This document shows positions 43,612 to 53,290 of a DNA stretch of 64,000 nt, piece after piece. The notes below the pieces were generated by a model, which saw only the letters and a list, made by a program, of their open reading frames with translations, made no database searches and was not told the DNA's origin. Made by a program: the position numbers and the translations under genes. This DNA is from Flectobacillus sp. BAB-3569 (GTDB lineage: Bacteria; Bacteroidota; Bacteroidia; Cytophagales; Spirosomataceae): assembly GCF_002270355.1 (NCBI RefSeq), contig NZ_NJFZ01000028.1, forward strand, positions 17,312 to 81,311, read 5' to 3'. The stretch's first letter is position 1; every line of letters starts with the position of its first letter.

Positions 43612-44262
43612 ATGGAAATTATTCAATTTGTATTACAACTTCTCAAAGATCCTTTAACTGCACTCACGCAGTTTATCACTGACAACGGTACGCTTACGTA
43701 TGGTTTGCTGTTCTTAATCGTATTTGCCGAAACTGGTTTGGTAGTTATGCCTTTGTTACCAGGCGATTCGCTTTTATTTGCGATTGGTGTATTGGCTGCT
43801 CCTGCAACAGGTGGCAAAATTGACATTACTTTCGTCATTCCATTGTTGATTGGTGCAGCGCTTTTGGGCGATAATGTGAATTATTTTGTAGGAAAATATT
43901 TGAGTGACTTTGTTAAATCAAAAGATAAAATTCTCTTCTTAAAACGTGAGCACATTATTAAAACAGAAGAGTTTTACGAAAAAAATGGCGGTCAAACCGT
44001 TATTATGGCTCGTTTTGTACCTATCGTACGTACTGTAGCGCCATTTGTTGCGGGAGCAGGTAGTATGAAATATGGCAAATACATTACATTCTGTGTAATT
44101 GGTGCTATTGTATGGGTTACTTCAATTACTTTGTTGGGATACTTCTTGGGCAACAACGAGTGGGTAAAACACAACTTCGAAAAAGTAGTACTTGGTATCG
44201 TGGCTATTTCGGTATTACCAATGGTGATTGGTTTTGTAAAAAGTCAATTCAGTCAAAAGTAA
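43612..44262 (+). CDS. DedA-family membrane protein
   Basis: This 216-residue inner-membrane protein has the DedA (VTT-like) signatures: a re-entrant segment with ETGLVVMPLLPGDSLLF near 40-57 and ARFVPIVRTVAPFVAGAG near 125-142. Several transmembrane helices are present. Members have been linked to undecaprenyl-phosphate or lipid recycling and envelope integrity. It is a single gene ended by tandem hairpins before aroE. Confidence 0.92.
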   Translation: MEIIQFVLQLLKDPLTALTQFITDNGTLTYGLLFLIVFAETGLVVMPLLPGDSLLFAIGVLAAPATGGKIDITFVIPLLIGAALLGDNVNYFVGKYLSDFVKSKDKILFLKREHIIKTEEFYEKNGGQTVIMARFVPIVRTVAPFVAGAGSMKYGKYITFCVIGAIVWVTSITLLGYFLGNNEWVKHNFEKVVLGIVAISVLPMVIGFVKSQFSQK

Positions 44263-44268
44263 TTTCTT

Positions 44269-44300
44269 GAGTAAGACGTGTCAATACACGCTTTTTACTC
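44269..44300 (+). terminator. first hairpin after the dedA gene
   Basis: GAGTAA-CGTGT pairs with ACACG-TTACTC, with a short T-run within the right arm. Confidence 0.6.
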
Positions 44301-44324
44301 CTATCATATAAAGCATTATTTCAT

Positions 44325-44369
44325 CAAAGAGGCAAAAGTTTTCGTACTATTGCCTCTTTGTTTATTTTT
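44325..44369 (+). terminator. terminator-like hairpin directly before aroE
   Basis: Perfect 11-bp arms CAAAGAGGCAA (44325-44335) and TTGCCTCTTTG (44350-44360) are followed by TTTATTTTTA, ending about 5 nt before the aroE ATG. It is either a second dedA terminator or an attenuator of aroE. Confidence 0.6.
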
Positions 44370-44374
44370 ACGCT

Positions 44375-45130
44375 ATGAAAAATTTATTTGGTCTTATTGG
44401 TTTTCCTTTGGGGCATTCGTTCTCAAAAGGATATTTTACGGAGAAATTCGAAAAAATTGGTCTCTCTCAGACACATACGTATGAGAAATTTGAGCTCGAA
44501 AATATTGAAGACTTCCCTGCTTTGCTTCAATCACATGCAGGTGAGCTGAAAGGCTTGAATGTGACAATTCCTCATAAACAAAATGTGATGGCATATCTCG
44601 ACGAAATCGACCCAGCCGCAAGCAAAATTGGTGCTGTGAATACCATAAAGTTTTTGGAGAATGGTAAAACAAAAGGCTTTAATACCGATTACTGGGGCTT
44701 TAGATGGACGCTTGAAAAATGGGATGCTTTTAATGAAATCGCTCCTAAAAAAGCGCTAGTACTTGGGAAAGGTGGTGCAGCTAAAGCCATTATCGTAGCC
44801 TTAGAAGACTTGGGTTTGGAAGTACAATTGGTTTCTCGTACCAAAGAAAGTGATACTATTACCTACGAAGAACTAACGCCAGAAGTAATGTCTGAGCACT
44901 TGTTCATTGTGAATACTACTCCACTAGGAATGTATCCGAAAGTAGAGAATTGTCCCGCTATTCCTTACGAATTATTGAGTGGAAAGCATTTACTATATGA
45001 CATTGTGTATAACCCACTCGAAACATTATTTTTGAAAAAGGGAACTGAAGCTGGCGTGCGTGGTGTTCACTTTGGACTAGAAATGTTACACGGACAAGCC
45101 GAAAAAGCATGGGAAATCTGGAATAGCTAG
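44375..45130 (+). CDS. aroE: shikimate dehydrogenase
   Basis: This 251-residue enzyme reduces 3-dehydroshikimate with NADPH in aromatic amino-acid synthesis. It has the substrate-binding motifs GFPLGHSFSKGYF and GLNVTIPHKQ (catalytic Lys) and the nucleotide loop LGKGGAAKAII. Size is normal. The ATG at 44375 follows a T-rich terminator-like hairpin and has no strong ribosome site, which is usual for Bacteroidota. It is convergent with ribD. Confidence 0.93.
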   Translation: MKNLFGLIGFPLGHSFSKGYFTEKFEKIGLSQTHTYEKFELENIEDFPALLQSHAGELKGLNVTIPHKQNVMAYLDEIDPAASKIGAVNTIKFLENGKTKGFNTDYWGFRWTLEKWDAFNEIAPKKALVLGKGGAAKAIIVALEDLGLEVQLVSRTKESDTITYEELTPEVMSEHLFIVNTTPLGMYPKVENCPAIPYELLSGKHLLYDIVYNPLETLFLKKGTEAGVRGVHFGLEMLHGQAEKAWEIWNS

Positions 45131-45216
45131 ATACGATTTTGGATTGGGGATTTTTGATTTTGGATTTAAACTTTTATTCAATTCAATCCGAAATCAAAAA
45201 TCCCACATCCGAAATC
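45131..45216. terminator. hairpin between aroE and ribD
   Basis: GATTTTTGATTTTGGATT pairs imperfectly with AATCCGAAATCAAAAATC across a ~20-nt loop, between convergent genes, ending 5 nt from the ribD stop. Confidence 0.55.
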
Positions 45217-45220
45217 AATT

Positions 45221-46279
45221 TTATTGTTCAATCGAATACCTCCACAAACTATTATTGCCTATTTCTTTTCTATCAACCAAGCCTTCTGTTAGTATTGGTG
45301 CTGCGATGCCCTCTCCTATCGCTTGCGGACTTATCCAACGATACGCTTCGTCCCACAAATGAGAATCAATACAAGACTGTAACAAGGCTGTCCCACCTTC
45401 AACGATGACCGACTGGATTTTTCGTTGGTACAAATCATCTAAAATCATCGGAAGCCAAGAGTTTTCAGAATTCATTTGGACATAGGAAATATGCCCTTTC
45501 TGTTGGGACTTGATGGAATTATAGCAAATTGTCGGTGTTGTTCCTGCATAAATAGCCGAATCCTCCGCCACTTGTAAATGTTTATCAATCAAAACTCTTA
45601 TCGGATTTTTACCAGTCCAAAAACGTGTATTCAGCGAAGGGTTATCATATTGTGCCGTTCGTGTGCCCACCATAATGGCATCCTCCTCCGAGCGCAATCG
45701 ATGTGTCCAACGTCTGGATAATGCATTAGAAATTTGAACCGCTTGGAAATCAGGTAAGGCTATTTTACCATCAGTCGACTCCGCCCATTTAAGGAGAATA
45801 TAAGGTCGCTTTTTTTCGAAAAAGGTAAAAAAACGTCGATTCAATACGCGTCCTTTTTCTTCTAAAACACCCGATATGACTTCAATTCCTGCATCTCTCA
45901 ATTTTTGGATACCTTTTCCTGCTACTAAGGGATTGGGGTCATCGTTACAGGTATATACTCTACGAACCTGATGTTTCACCAACAAATCGGCACAAGGAGG
46001 AGTTTTACCAAAATGAGAACAAGGTTCGAGCGTCACAAAAACCTCTGATTCGGGCAAAAGGCTTTGATCTTTTACATCTGCTACCGCATTCACCTCGGCA
46101 TGCCAATGCCCATAACGTTGATGCCAACCTTCCCCTATTATTTTTCCTTGATGTACAATTACGCATCCTACCATGGGGTTCGGAGATACATTTCCTGCTC
46201 CCAATTGGGCTAGATCGAGCGCTCGTTGCATAAAGGCTTTTATTTGAGCGTCGTTCAAAACATGATTATTCTTCGACAT
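45221..46279 (-). CDS. ribD: bifunctional riboflavin biosynthesis deaminase/reductase
   Basis: This 352-residue protein has an N-terminal zinc deaminase domain with HAEVNAVADV and the zinc motif PCSHFGKTPPC, then an NADPH reductase domain (LKWAESTDGKIA, VGTRTAQYDNP, VEGG). It catalyses the second and third steps from GTP to riboflavin in the cytoplasm. Length is normal and all zinc ligands are present. It stands alone and divergent from prmC. Confidence 0.94.
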   Translation of the reverse strand: MSKNNHVLNDAQIKAFMQRALDLAQLGAGNVSPNPMVGCVIVHQGKIIGEGWHQRYGHWHAEVNAVADVKDQSLLPESEVFVTLEPCSHFGKTPPCADLLVKHQVRRVYTCNDDPNPLVAGKGIQKLRDAGIEVISGVLEEKGRVLNRRFFTFFEKKRPYILLKWAESTDGKIALPDFQAVQISNALSRRWTHRLRSEEDAIMVGTRTAQYDNPSLNTRFWTGKNPIRVLIDKHLQVAEDSAIYAGTTPTICYNSIKSQQKGHISYVQMNSENSWLPMILDDLYQRKIQSVIVEGGTALLQSCIDSHLWDEAYRWISPQAIGEGIAAPILTEGLVDRKEIGNNSLWRYSIEQ

Positions 46280-46451
46280 TTCTGTAATTTTGTATATTCA
46301 TCAATAAAAATGAAACGCATTTAAACATAGGTACAAAGGCTGAGCCACTTTATTTTTCTCAATAGCTCTTGTTTTTAGCATATGCTTACAACAAAACACC
46401 TTTACACAAAGCTAAAACGAGTACCTCATAGCTCAAAACATACTATTTTCC

Positions 46452-47309
46452 ATGATTCAATCCTCCAAGCAACTATTTGCGGATTTGGTAGCCGAAATTA
46501 CGGCAGTTTACTCAGAAAACGAAGCAAAAAGCATGGTCTATCTTTTGCTTGATACGCTTGTGGGTCTTTCAAAAACAGACATTCTGATTGACAAACCTAT
46601 AGAAGTTAATATAGATTTTGCACCGCTTGTGGCACGTATCAAATCCTTCGAGCCCATACAGTATGTGTTAGGCGTAGGAGATTTTTACGGAAGACTTTTT
46701 TATGTTAGTCCATCCACACTTATTCCTCGTCCCGAGACCGAGGAGCTCATCGAACCTATTGTTTCTTTTGCCAAAAGTTTAGGACATACCGCATCTGTGT
46801 TGGATATTGGTACTGGTACAGGATGTATTGCTATTACTATTGCTTGCGAAATACAAAATGGCGCTGTTATTGCTTATGATATTTCGGAAGAAGCATTGAG
46901 TATTGCCAAGCAAAATAATGAGCGCCACCAAGCAGGTGTTCAATTTATTCAAAAGGATATTTTGGCATATCAATATGAGCAATCAGATAAACTTTTTGAT
47001 ATAATTGTTAGCAACCCTCCGTATGTAACGCATCGAGAAAAAGATGAAATGGAAGCTAATGTACTTGATTACGAGCCACATTTGGCTCTTTTTGTAGAAA
47101 ATGACAATCCTTTGATTTTTTACAAAGCCATTGCCAATTATGCTTTTTTGAATTTGGTAAACAATGGTTTTTTTATGGTAGAAATCAACCAATACCTAGG
47201 AAAGGAAACAGCACAGGTTTTTGAAGAAAAAGGATTCACTGAGATAGAAATCATCAAGGATATGTTTGGGAGAGAACGGTTTATAAAAGGAAGAAAAAAT
47301 AACGTTTAA
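46452..47309 (+). CDS. prmC: release factor glutamine N5-methyltransferase
   Basis: This 285-residue methyltransferase has the PrmC layout: a helical N-terminal domain, SAM-binding VLDIGTGTGCIAI, and the catalytic NPPY motif (IVSNPPYVTHREK). It methylates the GGQ glutamine of peptide release factors. Divergent from ribD and followed by a glycosyltransferase gene about 200 bp on. Confidence 0.93.
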   Translation: MIQSSKQLFADLVAEITAVYSENEAKSMVYLLLDTLVGLSKTDILIDKPIEVNIDFAPLVARIKSFEPIQYVLGVGDFYGRLFYVSPSTLIPRPETEELIEPIVSFAKSLGHTASVLDIGTGTGCIAITIACEIQNGAVIAYDISEEALSIAKQNNERHQAGVQFIQKDILAYQYEQSDKLFDIIVSNPPYVTHREKDEMEANVLDYEPHLALFVENDNPLIFYKAIANYAFLNLVNNGFFMVEINQYLGKETAQVFEEKGFTEIEIIKDMFGRERFIKGRKNNV

Positions 47310-47508
47310 TTATATCCATTTTCACATTATTTGCATGGGTTAATTCTCCTCTTTCTTGTACATTTATTGAAAACCTCAGTAAGCGGACAAAGCGAATTTT
47401 ACCTGCTTTATGCTTTAGACTCTTCGTCACAACTCAAAAGCGTAACTATGCAAAACAAAAGCATTACCCTGTATTTTACCTATCACACAACTTGAACTTT
47501 AAAGATTT

Positions 47509-48459
47509 ATGTCTGAACATTACGACCTTACTGTTTCGATTATCATTCCTTGTTTCAATGAGGAGCAGGTAATTATGTACACTTACGAAAGAGTGTCTAA
47601 AACCATGCAATCTTTTGGGACTAAGGGCTATGAAATCATTTTTATCAACGATGGCAGTCGTGACCGCACGTTATCTATTCTGAAAGAAATTGCTCAAAAA
47701 GACGCTAATGTCAAAATCATTGGTTTTTCTCGAAACTTTGGGCACCAGCCTGCCGTAACTGCAGGTATCCAAGCTTGTAATGGTGACGTAGCTATTATTA
47801 TTGATGCCGATTTGCAAGACCCACCAGAGTTGTTTCCAGATATGATAAAAATGCATCTTGAACAAAATGCAAACGTAGTGTATGGAATGCGTGAAAAACG
47901 TAAAGGAGAAACATTCTTCAAAAAAATTACGGCACGTATGTTCTACCGTACCATCAATTTTCTATCAGACACACCTTTACCTGTAGATACTGGAGATTTT
48001 AGATTAATCGATAAGCATGTTATCGAAGCATTCAAAGCTTTTCCTGAAAAGAACAAATATATTCGAGGGCTAATTTCATGGATTGGTTTCAAGCAAGTAC
48101 CTATCATGTACGTGCGTGAAGAAAGATTTGCTGGAGAAACGAAATACCCTCTTTCTAAAATGCTCAAGTTTGCCTCTACGAGCTTGTTGTACTTTAGTAA
48201 AAAACCTCTCAAACTTGCTCTGGGCTTAGGAAGTCTTAGCTTGATTGTTGGGTTGGCATTGGGAGTTTGGGTACTCACAGGACTTATTTTCAGACCAGAG
48301 ACCTTAGTGCCAGGTTGGGCATCAACGGTGATTGCCGTTATTTTCTTTGGAGGTGTTCAATTGCTTACGATAGGTGTTTTAGGTGAATATTTGGGTAATA
48401 TGTTTGAGGAAATCAAAAACAGACCAGAATATATTATTTACGAAAAAGTAAATTTTTAA
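47509..48459 (+). CDS. GT2 polyprenol-phosphate glycosyltransferase with two C-terminal membrane helices
   Basis: This 316-residue protein has a GT-A fold with the metal-binding DADLQDPPE and the start VSIIIPCFNEE, followed by two transmembrane helices (about 235-258 and 270-292). It belongs to the DPM1/GtrB/ArnC type, which loads a sugar onto polyprenyl phosphate on the cytoplasmic face. The convergent GT-C gene next to it could use such a lipid-linked sugar, but that link is inference. A strong terminator repeat follows. Confidence 0.88.
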   Translation: MSEHYDLTVSIIIPCFNEEQVIMYTYERVSKTMQSFGTKGYEIIFINDGSRDRTLSILKEIAQKDANVKIIGFSRNFGHQPAVTAGIQACNGDVAIIIDADLQDPPELFPDMIKMHLEQNANVVYGMREKRKGETFFKKITARMFYRTINFLSDTPLPVDTGDFRLIDKHVIEAFKAFPEKNKYIRGLISWIGFKQVPIMYVREERFAGETKYPLSKMLKFASTSLLYFSKKPLKLALGLGSLSLIVGLALGVWVLTGLIFRPETLVPGWASTVIAVIFFGGVQLLTIGVLGEYLGNMFEEIKNRPEYIIYEKVNF

Positions 48460-48492
48460 TAAAAAGGCATTTGGGGCATCCTCCCACTATTC

Positions 48493-48598
48493 ATCAAAAA
48501 AGCGGTCGAAAAACAATTTTCGACCGCTTTTTTTGATACTACCATGCTGGATATAACTCGGCTTAAGACGCAATCATTGCGTCTCTACTGCTAGAATA
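48493..48598. repeat. terminator-bearing dispersed repeat, copy 2
   Basis: ATCAAAAAAGCGG, stem GCGGTCGAAAA / TTTTCGACCGC, TTTTTTGATACTACCATGCT, then the palindrome AGACGCAAT-C-ATTGCGTCT (48566-48584) and CTACTGCTAGAAT. Homologous to 23801-23908, and 48566-48597 recurs inverted at 57026-57057. Confidence 0.8.
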
Positions 48599-48650
48599 AT
48601 AATAACTAAATTTGGAACGACTCATGTGTTTGAGTAATAATGATGGTGGT

Positions 48651-50249
48651 TTATTTCAAACTATAAATACTAATCACTTTATTCCCATCCACTTCCACGT
48701 TAAATACTTCTTTTGAAGGTACTTGATAAGCTGAAAAATCTGGGTTAAAATTGAAATGACGATATTCTGTAATAAAATAGTCTGCTTGGTTAATGTCACT
48801 CACAAATTTCAGTGCATCTTTTTCGCTTTTCCCCAAGTTATACGAAGCACAAATATTTCCATTAATTTTGACTTTAGCTCCTTTCTGACTGTGCGCCTTC
48901 AAATAGTCCAATGCTTGTTTGTAGGAAGTACCCCAATAATCCATCTCAAATTTTTTGTCGACATGATTTCCTGCCAATACATTAAAATAAACATTTTGAT
49001 AGGGGTGATTTTTCACAATCCAAGCAAGTAGATATACCACTACCAATACATTCAAACCGATAAAGCCTCCTGCTACGGCAGGCTTCCATCCCTTCAAAAA
49101 GTCTTCAATCGTAACAATTCCCAATGTGGCAAGATACACAAACCCTGCATAAGTAAAATACAAGTGGCGCCAACCATCATACAAGGTCGAATCTAATACG
49201 ACAACACTTAAAATGGGTCCAACAAAAAGCCCTAGAAAAAATAAATTGATATACGTAATCGGCTTATTATATTCTGTTATCCATTGCTTCAGGGTCGCAA
49301 TCACACCCACCAAGGCCAACAAAAGAAAAGGAATTGGCGTAGTAATCACAATCCATATCAAGGCATAATAACGAGGTAAATCAGGAGCTATGTAATATTG
49401 TCCTTCAAACAATACTGGCGCATTCAAGGGATACTTACTCAAGTTTTCGAATACCTCAATAAAGTGCCCAATAGGATCTGTCCACAAATATGGGAACGCA
49501 ATGTAAAATGTCAGCAAATACACGACAATCATGATTACCAACATTTTGAGCTTCTGGATTAAGTCTTTTTCTTGCGTAAAGAGATGTTTTAAGACCAATG
49601 CCCCTCCAAAAATCAATGGAAGAAAAATTCCTACAATGCGCAATGCCGTAGCCAATCCCATAACCAACCCTAGGCCAATGGCATACTTATAATTAGCGCC
49701 TTTTAAAATCTTGAATCCTAAATAACCTGCTATTACAAAGAGTGATAACAAAGGTAAATCTTTAGGGTTATAAAATGATTCTGCAAAAAAACGGGGCGAA
49801 AATATATAAATAAAGCACCCCAACAGACTGATATATTGCTTTTGGAATCTTTCAGAAAGAAGTTTGTACAAGAAAATAATGGATAGCGCAAAAATCAAAA
49901 AAGTCGATGAATGCCAAAGCCGATATACGCCCAATTCGTCATCGATGCCCATTCCTTTTTCCAACACCACCATTGGCAAGGCAAATAGCGCTCCATGATC
50001 TCTATCTCGATAATGCTCCATGTCTGGCGCATTTTTCAAATCAGGTGGAATCACCTTCGATGCCATACCCGGTGCCAATTGCCGAGCTACATGAATAATA
50101 TTCATAATCCCAATATGACGCTCTGTTCCTTCATCATAGGAAACGCCATAATCTTTGTAAATTAAAAGCCCGCTAATGAAGTAAACCACAAATAAAATCA
50201 TGGGCAATTTGGGCGTATTGAGCAAACGACTAAAAAGGTTCAACTTCAT
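48651..50249 (-). CDS. GT-C family membrane glycosyltransferase (GT39/ArnT-like)
   Basis: This 532-residue protein starts best at 50249 (MKLNLFSRLLNTPKLPMILF); the extra upstream codons look untranslated. About 10-12 transmembrane helices follow. The first periplasmic loop carries the acidic motif DYGVSYDEGTE, the site of the catalytic Asp in protein-mannosyltransferase/ArnT enzymes, and a C-terminal soluble domain ends the chain. It should move a sugar from a polyprenyl-phosphate donor to an acceptor on the periplasmic side. Donor and acceptor are unknown. Confidence 0.8.
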   Translation of the reverse strand: MKLNLFSRLLNTPKLPMILFVVYFISGLLIYKDYGVSYDEGTERHIGIMNIIHVARQLAPGMASKVIPPDLKNAPDMEHYRDRDHGALFALPMVVLEKGMGIDDELGVYRLWHSSTFLIFALSIIFLYKLLSERFQKQYISLLGCFIYIFSPRFFAESFYNPKDLPLLSLFVIAGYLGFKILKGANYKYAIGLGLVMGLATALRIVGIFLPLIFGGALVLKHLFTQEKDLIQKLKMLVIMIVVYLLTFYIAFPYLWTDPIGHFIEVFENLSKYPLNAPVLFEGQYYIAPDLPRYYALIWIVITTPIPFLLLALVGVIATLKQWITEYNKPITYINLFFLGLFVGPILSVVVLDSTLYDGWRHLYFTYAGFVYLATLGIVTIEDFLKGWKPAVAGGFIGLNVLVVVYLLAWIVKNHPYQNVYFNVLAGNHVDKKFEMDYWGTSYKQALDYLKAHSQKGAKVKINGNICASYNLGKSEKDALKFVSDINQADYFITEYRHFNFNPDFSAYQVPSKEVFNVEVDGNKVISIYSLK

Positions 50250-50655
50250 ATACAATAGTCTTGGGTTAAGTGGGAAAGATGAATGATAACTGTTAGCTCT
50301 GGTATTTTGAAGCTTTATTCTGAATGGCCTATCAAAAAATAACAACCGCAAAATATGTCGCAAAACCTATGCCCAAATGCTTGATTCTCTACAATATTTT
50401 TACATCATCGCTATAAATTATCCATAAAGTCAAATAGAATAGGGACAAAGTTCTCTGGCTACTGTAAGATGATATCCTATTCTGCTCTTCTGTATTCTTT
50501 TTTTACAGTGAATTCCTGAAGCTTTCTGAGCCATTCAAAGCCTTTTTTATAAAAATATAACAATTCAAAGAAAAAAATAAAATAGTATGCTTGCATAACA
50601 ATTTTATTTTTCTTTAACTTTACCTATCGAATCAAAATCTCATAAACATATTACA
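50250..50655. other. divergent intergenic region
   Basis: About 400 bp without a supported gene. An AT-rich stretch before the fadN-type gene has TAACTTTA (about 50615), a partial match to TAnnTTTG. Confidence 0.35.
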
Positions 50656-53055
50656 ATGAACCGTTCAATCAAGAAAGTAGCTGTGTTAGGGTCAGGCATC
50701 ATGGGAAGCCGTATTGCCTGCCACTTTGCCAATATTGGATGCGAGGTGCTCTTGTTAGACATCGTTCCTCGTGAACCCAACGATGCTGAAAAAGCTAAAG
50801 GTCTTACTTTAGAATCGCCTGCGGTACGTAATCGTATTGTCAACGAGGCATTTCAGAATACGCTCAAAGCTAATCCTGCCGCACTCTATGCTACGGCATT
50901 TGCTAACCGTGTCAAACTTGGCAACTTCGATGATAATCTCTCCGAAATCAAGAATTATGATTGGGTGATTGAGGTCATTGTAGAAAACTTAGCCATTAAA
51001 AAGAGTCTATTCGAAAAGGTAGATGCTCTTCGTAAGCCAGGCACTTTGATTACTTCAAATACATCGGGTATTCCGATTCATTTGATGGCAGAAGGTCGCT
51101 CTGATGATTTCCAAAAACATTTTTGCGGAACACATTTCTTTAATCCTCCGCGCTATTTGAAACTATTGGAAGTAATCCCTACACCGCAGACTGATAGTAG
51201 CGTTGTGGATTTCTTGATGCATTATGGTGATAGATTTTTAGGAAAAACTACCGTATTATGTAAAGATACTCCTGCTTTCATCGCCAACCGTGTAGGTGTT
51301 TACAGCATGATGAAAACTATGCAGGTAGTAGCTGAAATGGGATTGACAGTTGAGGAAGTGGACAAACTAACTTCGGTAGTCGTAGGTCGCCCAAAATCAG
51401 GAACTTTCCGTTTGTCTGACTTGGTCGGTCTGGATACTACGATTAACGTTTCAAACAACCTATATGCGGCACTCACGCATGATGAGTCAAGAGATGCTTT
51501 TGTTTTACCAGAAATGATTAAAAAGCTTCAAGAAAACAAATGGTTGGGTGACAAAACGGGTCAAGGTTTTTATAAGAAAATTAAAGGAGCTGGTGGTAAG
51601 TCAGAAATTTTGGCTTTAAACCTTCAAACTTTTGAATATGAGCCTTCTCAGAAGGTAAAATTTGATGTTTTCGAAAAAACCAAATCTCTAGCTTTAAAAG
51701 ACCGTTTTGCTGTATTGTTAGCAGATAAAGGCAAAGCTGGAGAGTTTTATCGTAAAACCATTTTGGATGGTTTCAGATATGTTACCTATCGCATTCCAGA
51801 AATCGCTGATGAGTTATATCGTATCGATGCTGCTATTTGCGCAGGTTTTGGTTGGGAAATGGGCATTTTCGAAACGTGGGACGCTTTAGGTCTACAAAAA
51901 GGCTTAGAACTCATGAAAGCCGAAGGTATGGAACCTGCCTCATGGGTTCATGAGATGATTGAAAGTGGCGTAAACTCATTCTATAAAAAAGAGGGTGGAA
52001 AACGCCTTTATTACGACATTCCTAGCAAAAGCTACAAACTCATTCCAGGCACAGAATCGTTTATCATTCTTGAAAACCTCTCAGATGGTATCGTTTGGAA
52101 AAACGGCGAAAGTCATATCTACGATTTAGGCGATGGAATCCTTGGTTTAGAGTTCCGTTCAAAAATGAATACGTTTGGCGCAGGAGTTATCGAAGGCGTT
52201 CACAAAGCAATCAATCTAGCAGAAAAGGATTTCCGTGGTTTGGTAATTGGCAACGATAGCACTGAAGCATTCTCAGCAGGAGCCAATTTGGCAATGCTAT
52301 TCATGTATGCTGTAGAACAAGAATTTGACGAAGTAAACCTCATGATTGCGCAATTCCAGCAGACCATGATGCGTGTTCGTTACTCGTCGATTCCTGTTGT
52401 AGTTGCACCTCATACGCTTGCACTTGGTGGTGGTTGTGAAATTACTTTACACGCTGACCGTGTGGTAGCAGCCGCCGAAACTTATATTGGTCTTGTGGAA
52501 GTAGGTGTAGGGTTGATTCCTGCGGGTGGTGGTACTAAAGAAATGGCCTTACGCTGTTCTGACCTCTACAAAGCAGGCGATCCTGAGCTCAACATTTTGC
52601 AATCAGCCTTCATGAACATTGCAACAGCCAAAGTAAGTACTTCGGGTTATGAAGCATTTGATATGAACTATTTCCGTCGTGGCGACGAGGTTGTGCTCAA
52701 CCGCAGTCGTTTGATAGCTGATGCCAAGCAAGCAGCTATTGAGTTAGCAGAAGCTGGTTATACCCAACCGAAGCAACGTAACGACATCAGGGTTCAAGGA
52801 AAAGCAGGTATCGCCTTATTCAAAGCAGGTATTACGTCAATGTTGATGGGTAAGTATATCTCTGAGCACGATGCCAAGATTGCCAACAAATTGGCTTATG
52901 CTATTTGCGGAGGAGACTTGAGTTATCCACAAAATGTTACGGAACAATACCTCCTCGACCTCGAGCGTGAAGCGTTCTTATCACTATCGGGTGAGCGCAA
53001 GACTTTGGAGCGTATCCAAAGCCTTCTTAACGGAGGAAAACCGCTTAGAAACTAA
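50656..53055 (+). CDS. fadN: 3-hydroxyacyl-CoA dehydrogenase / enoyl-CoA hydratase (FadN type)
   Basis: This 799-residue bifunctional beta-oxidation enzyme has the dehydrogenase first: NAD motif VAVLGSGIMGSRIACHFAN, then HFFNPPRYLKLLEVI and the C-terminal dehydrogenase domain. The enoyl-CoA hydratase domain is at the end (FSAGANLAMLF, GGGCEITLHADRVVAA). This order is that of FadN-type proteins and opposite to enterobacterial FadB. It should form a complex with the thiolase encoded 235 bp downstream. Confidence 0.92.
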   Translation: MNRSIKKVAVLGSGIMGSRIACHFANIGCEVLLLDIVPREPNDAEKAKGLTLESPAVRNRIVNEAFQNTLKANPAALYATAFANRVKLGNFDDNLSEIKNYDWVIEVIVENLAIKKSLFEKVDALRKPGTLITSNTSGIPIHLMAEGRSDDFQKHFCGTHFFNPPRYLKLLEVIPTPQTDSSVVDFLMHYGDRFLGKTTVLCKDTPAFIANRVGVYSMMKTMQVVAEMGLTVEEVDKLTSVVVGRPKSGTFRLSDLVGLDTTINVSNNLYAALTHDESRDAFVLPEMIKKLQENKWLGDKTGQGFYKKIKGAGGKSEILALNLQTFEYEPSQKVKFDVFEKTKSLALKDRFAVLLADKGKAGEFYRKTILDGFRYVTYRIPEIADELYRIDAAICAGFGWEMGIFETWDALGLQKGLELMKAEGMEPASWVHEMIESGVNSFYKKEGGKRLYYDIPSKSYKLIPGTESFIILENLSDGIVWKNGESHIYDLGDGILGLEFRSKMNTFGAGVIEGVHKAINLAEKDFRGLVIGNDSTEAFSAGANLAMLFMYAVEQEFDEVNLMIAQFQQTMMRVRYSSIPVVVAPHTLALGGGCEITLHADRVVAAAETYIGLVEVGVGLIPAGGGTKEMALRCSDLYKAGDPELNILQSAFMNIATAKVSTSGYEAFDMNYFRRGDEVVLNRSRLIADAKQAAIELAEAGYTQPKQRNDIRVQGKAGIALFKAGITSMLMGKYISEHDAKIANKLAYAICGGDLSYPQNVTEQYLLDLEREAFLSLSGERKTLERIQSLLNGGKPLRN

Positions 53056-53290
53056 GAGGGAGTATGAATGTAGAATTGCGAGTTGTGAATTGTGAATATA
53101 AAATCATAATTCACCATATTTTATCTCGACAATTAATTCAACTTAATTTTACCCGTAATAGGCATTAAGCTATATGCCATAAGCTGAAAGTATAAGAGTT
53201 TTTCTAAAAAATCATGAATACATTTTTTGCTTAATGCCTACAGCTTATTGCCTAATTTCATTTTTCTTATTCAAAATCCAGAATCAAACC
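53056..53290. repeat. repeat tracts between fadN and fadA
   Basis: A heptamer tract (53071-53100) and TAGGCATTAAGC / TGCTTAATGCCTA words (about 53158-53250) fill the gap. No gene. Confidence 0.5.
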
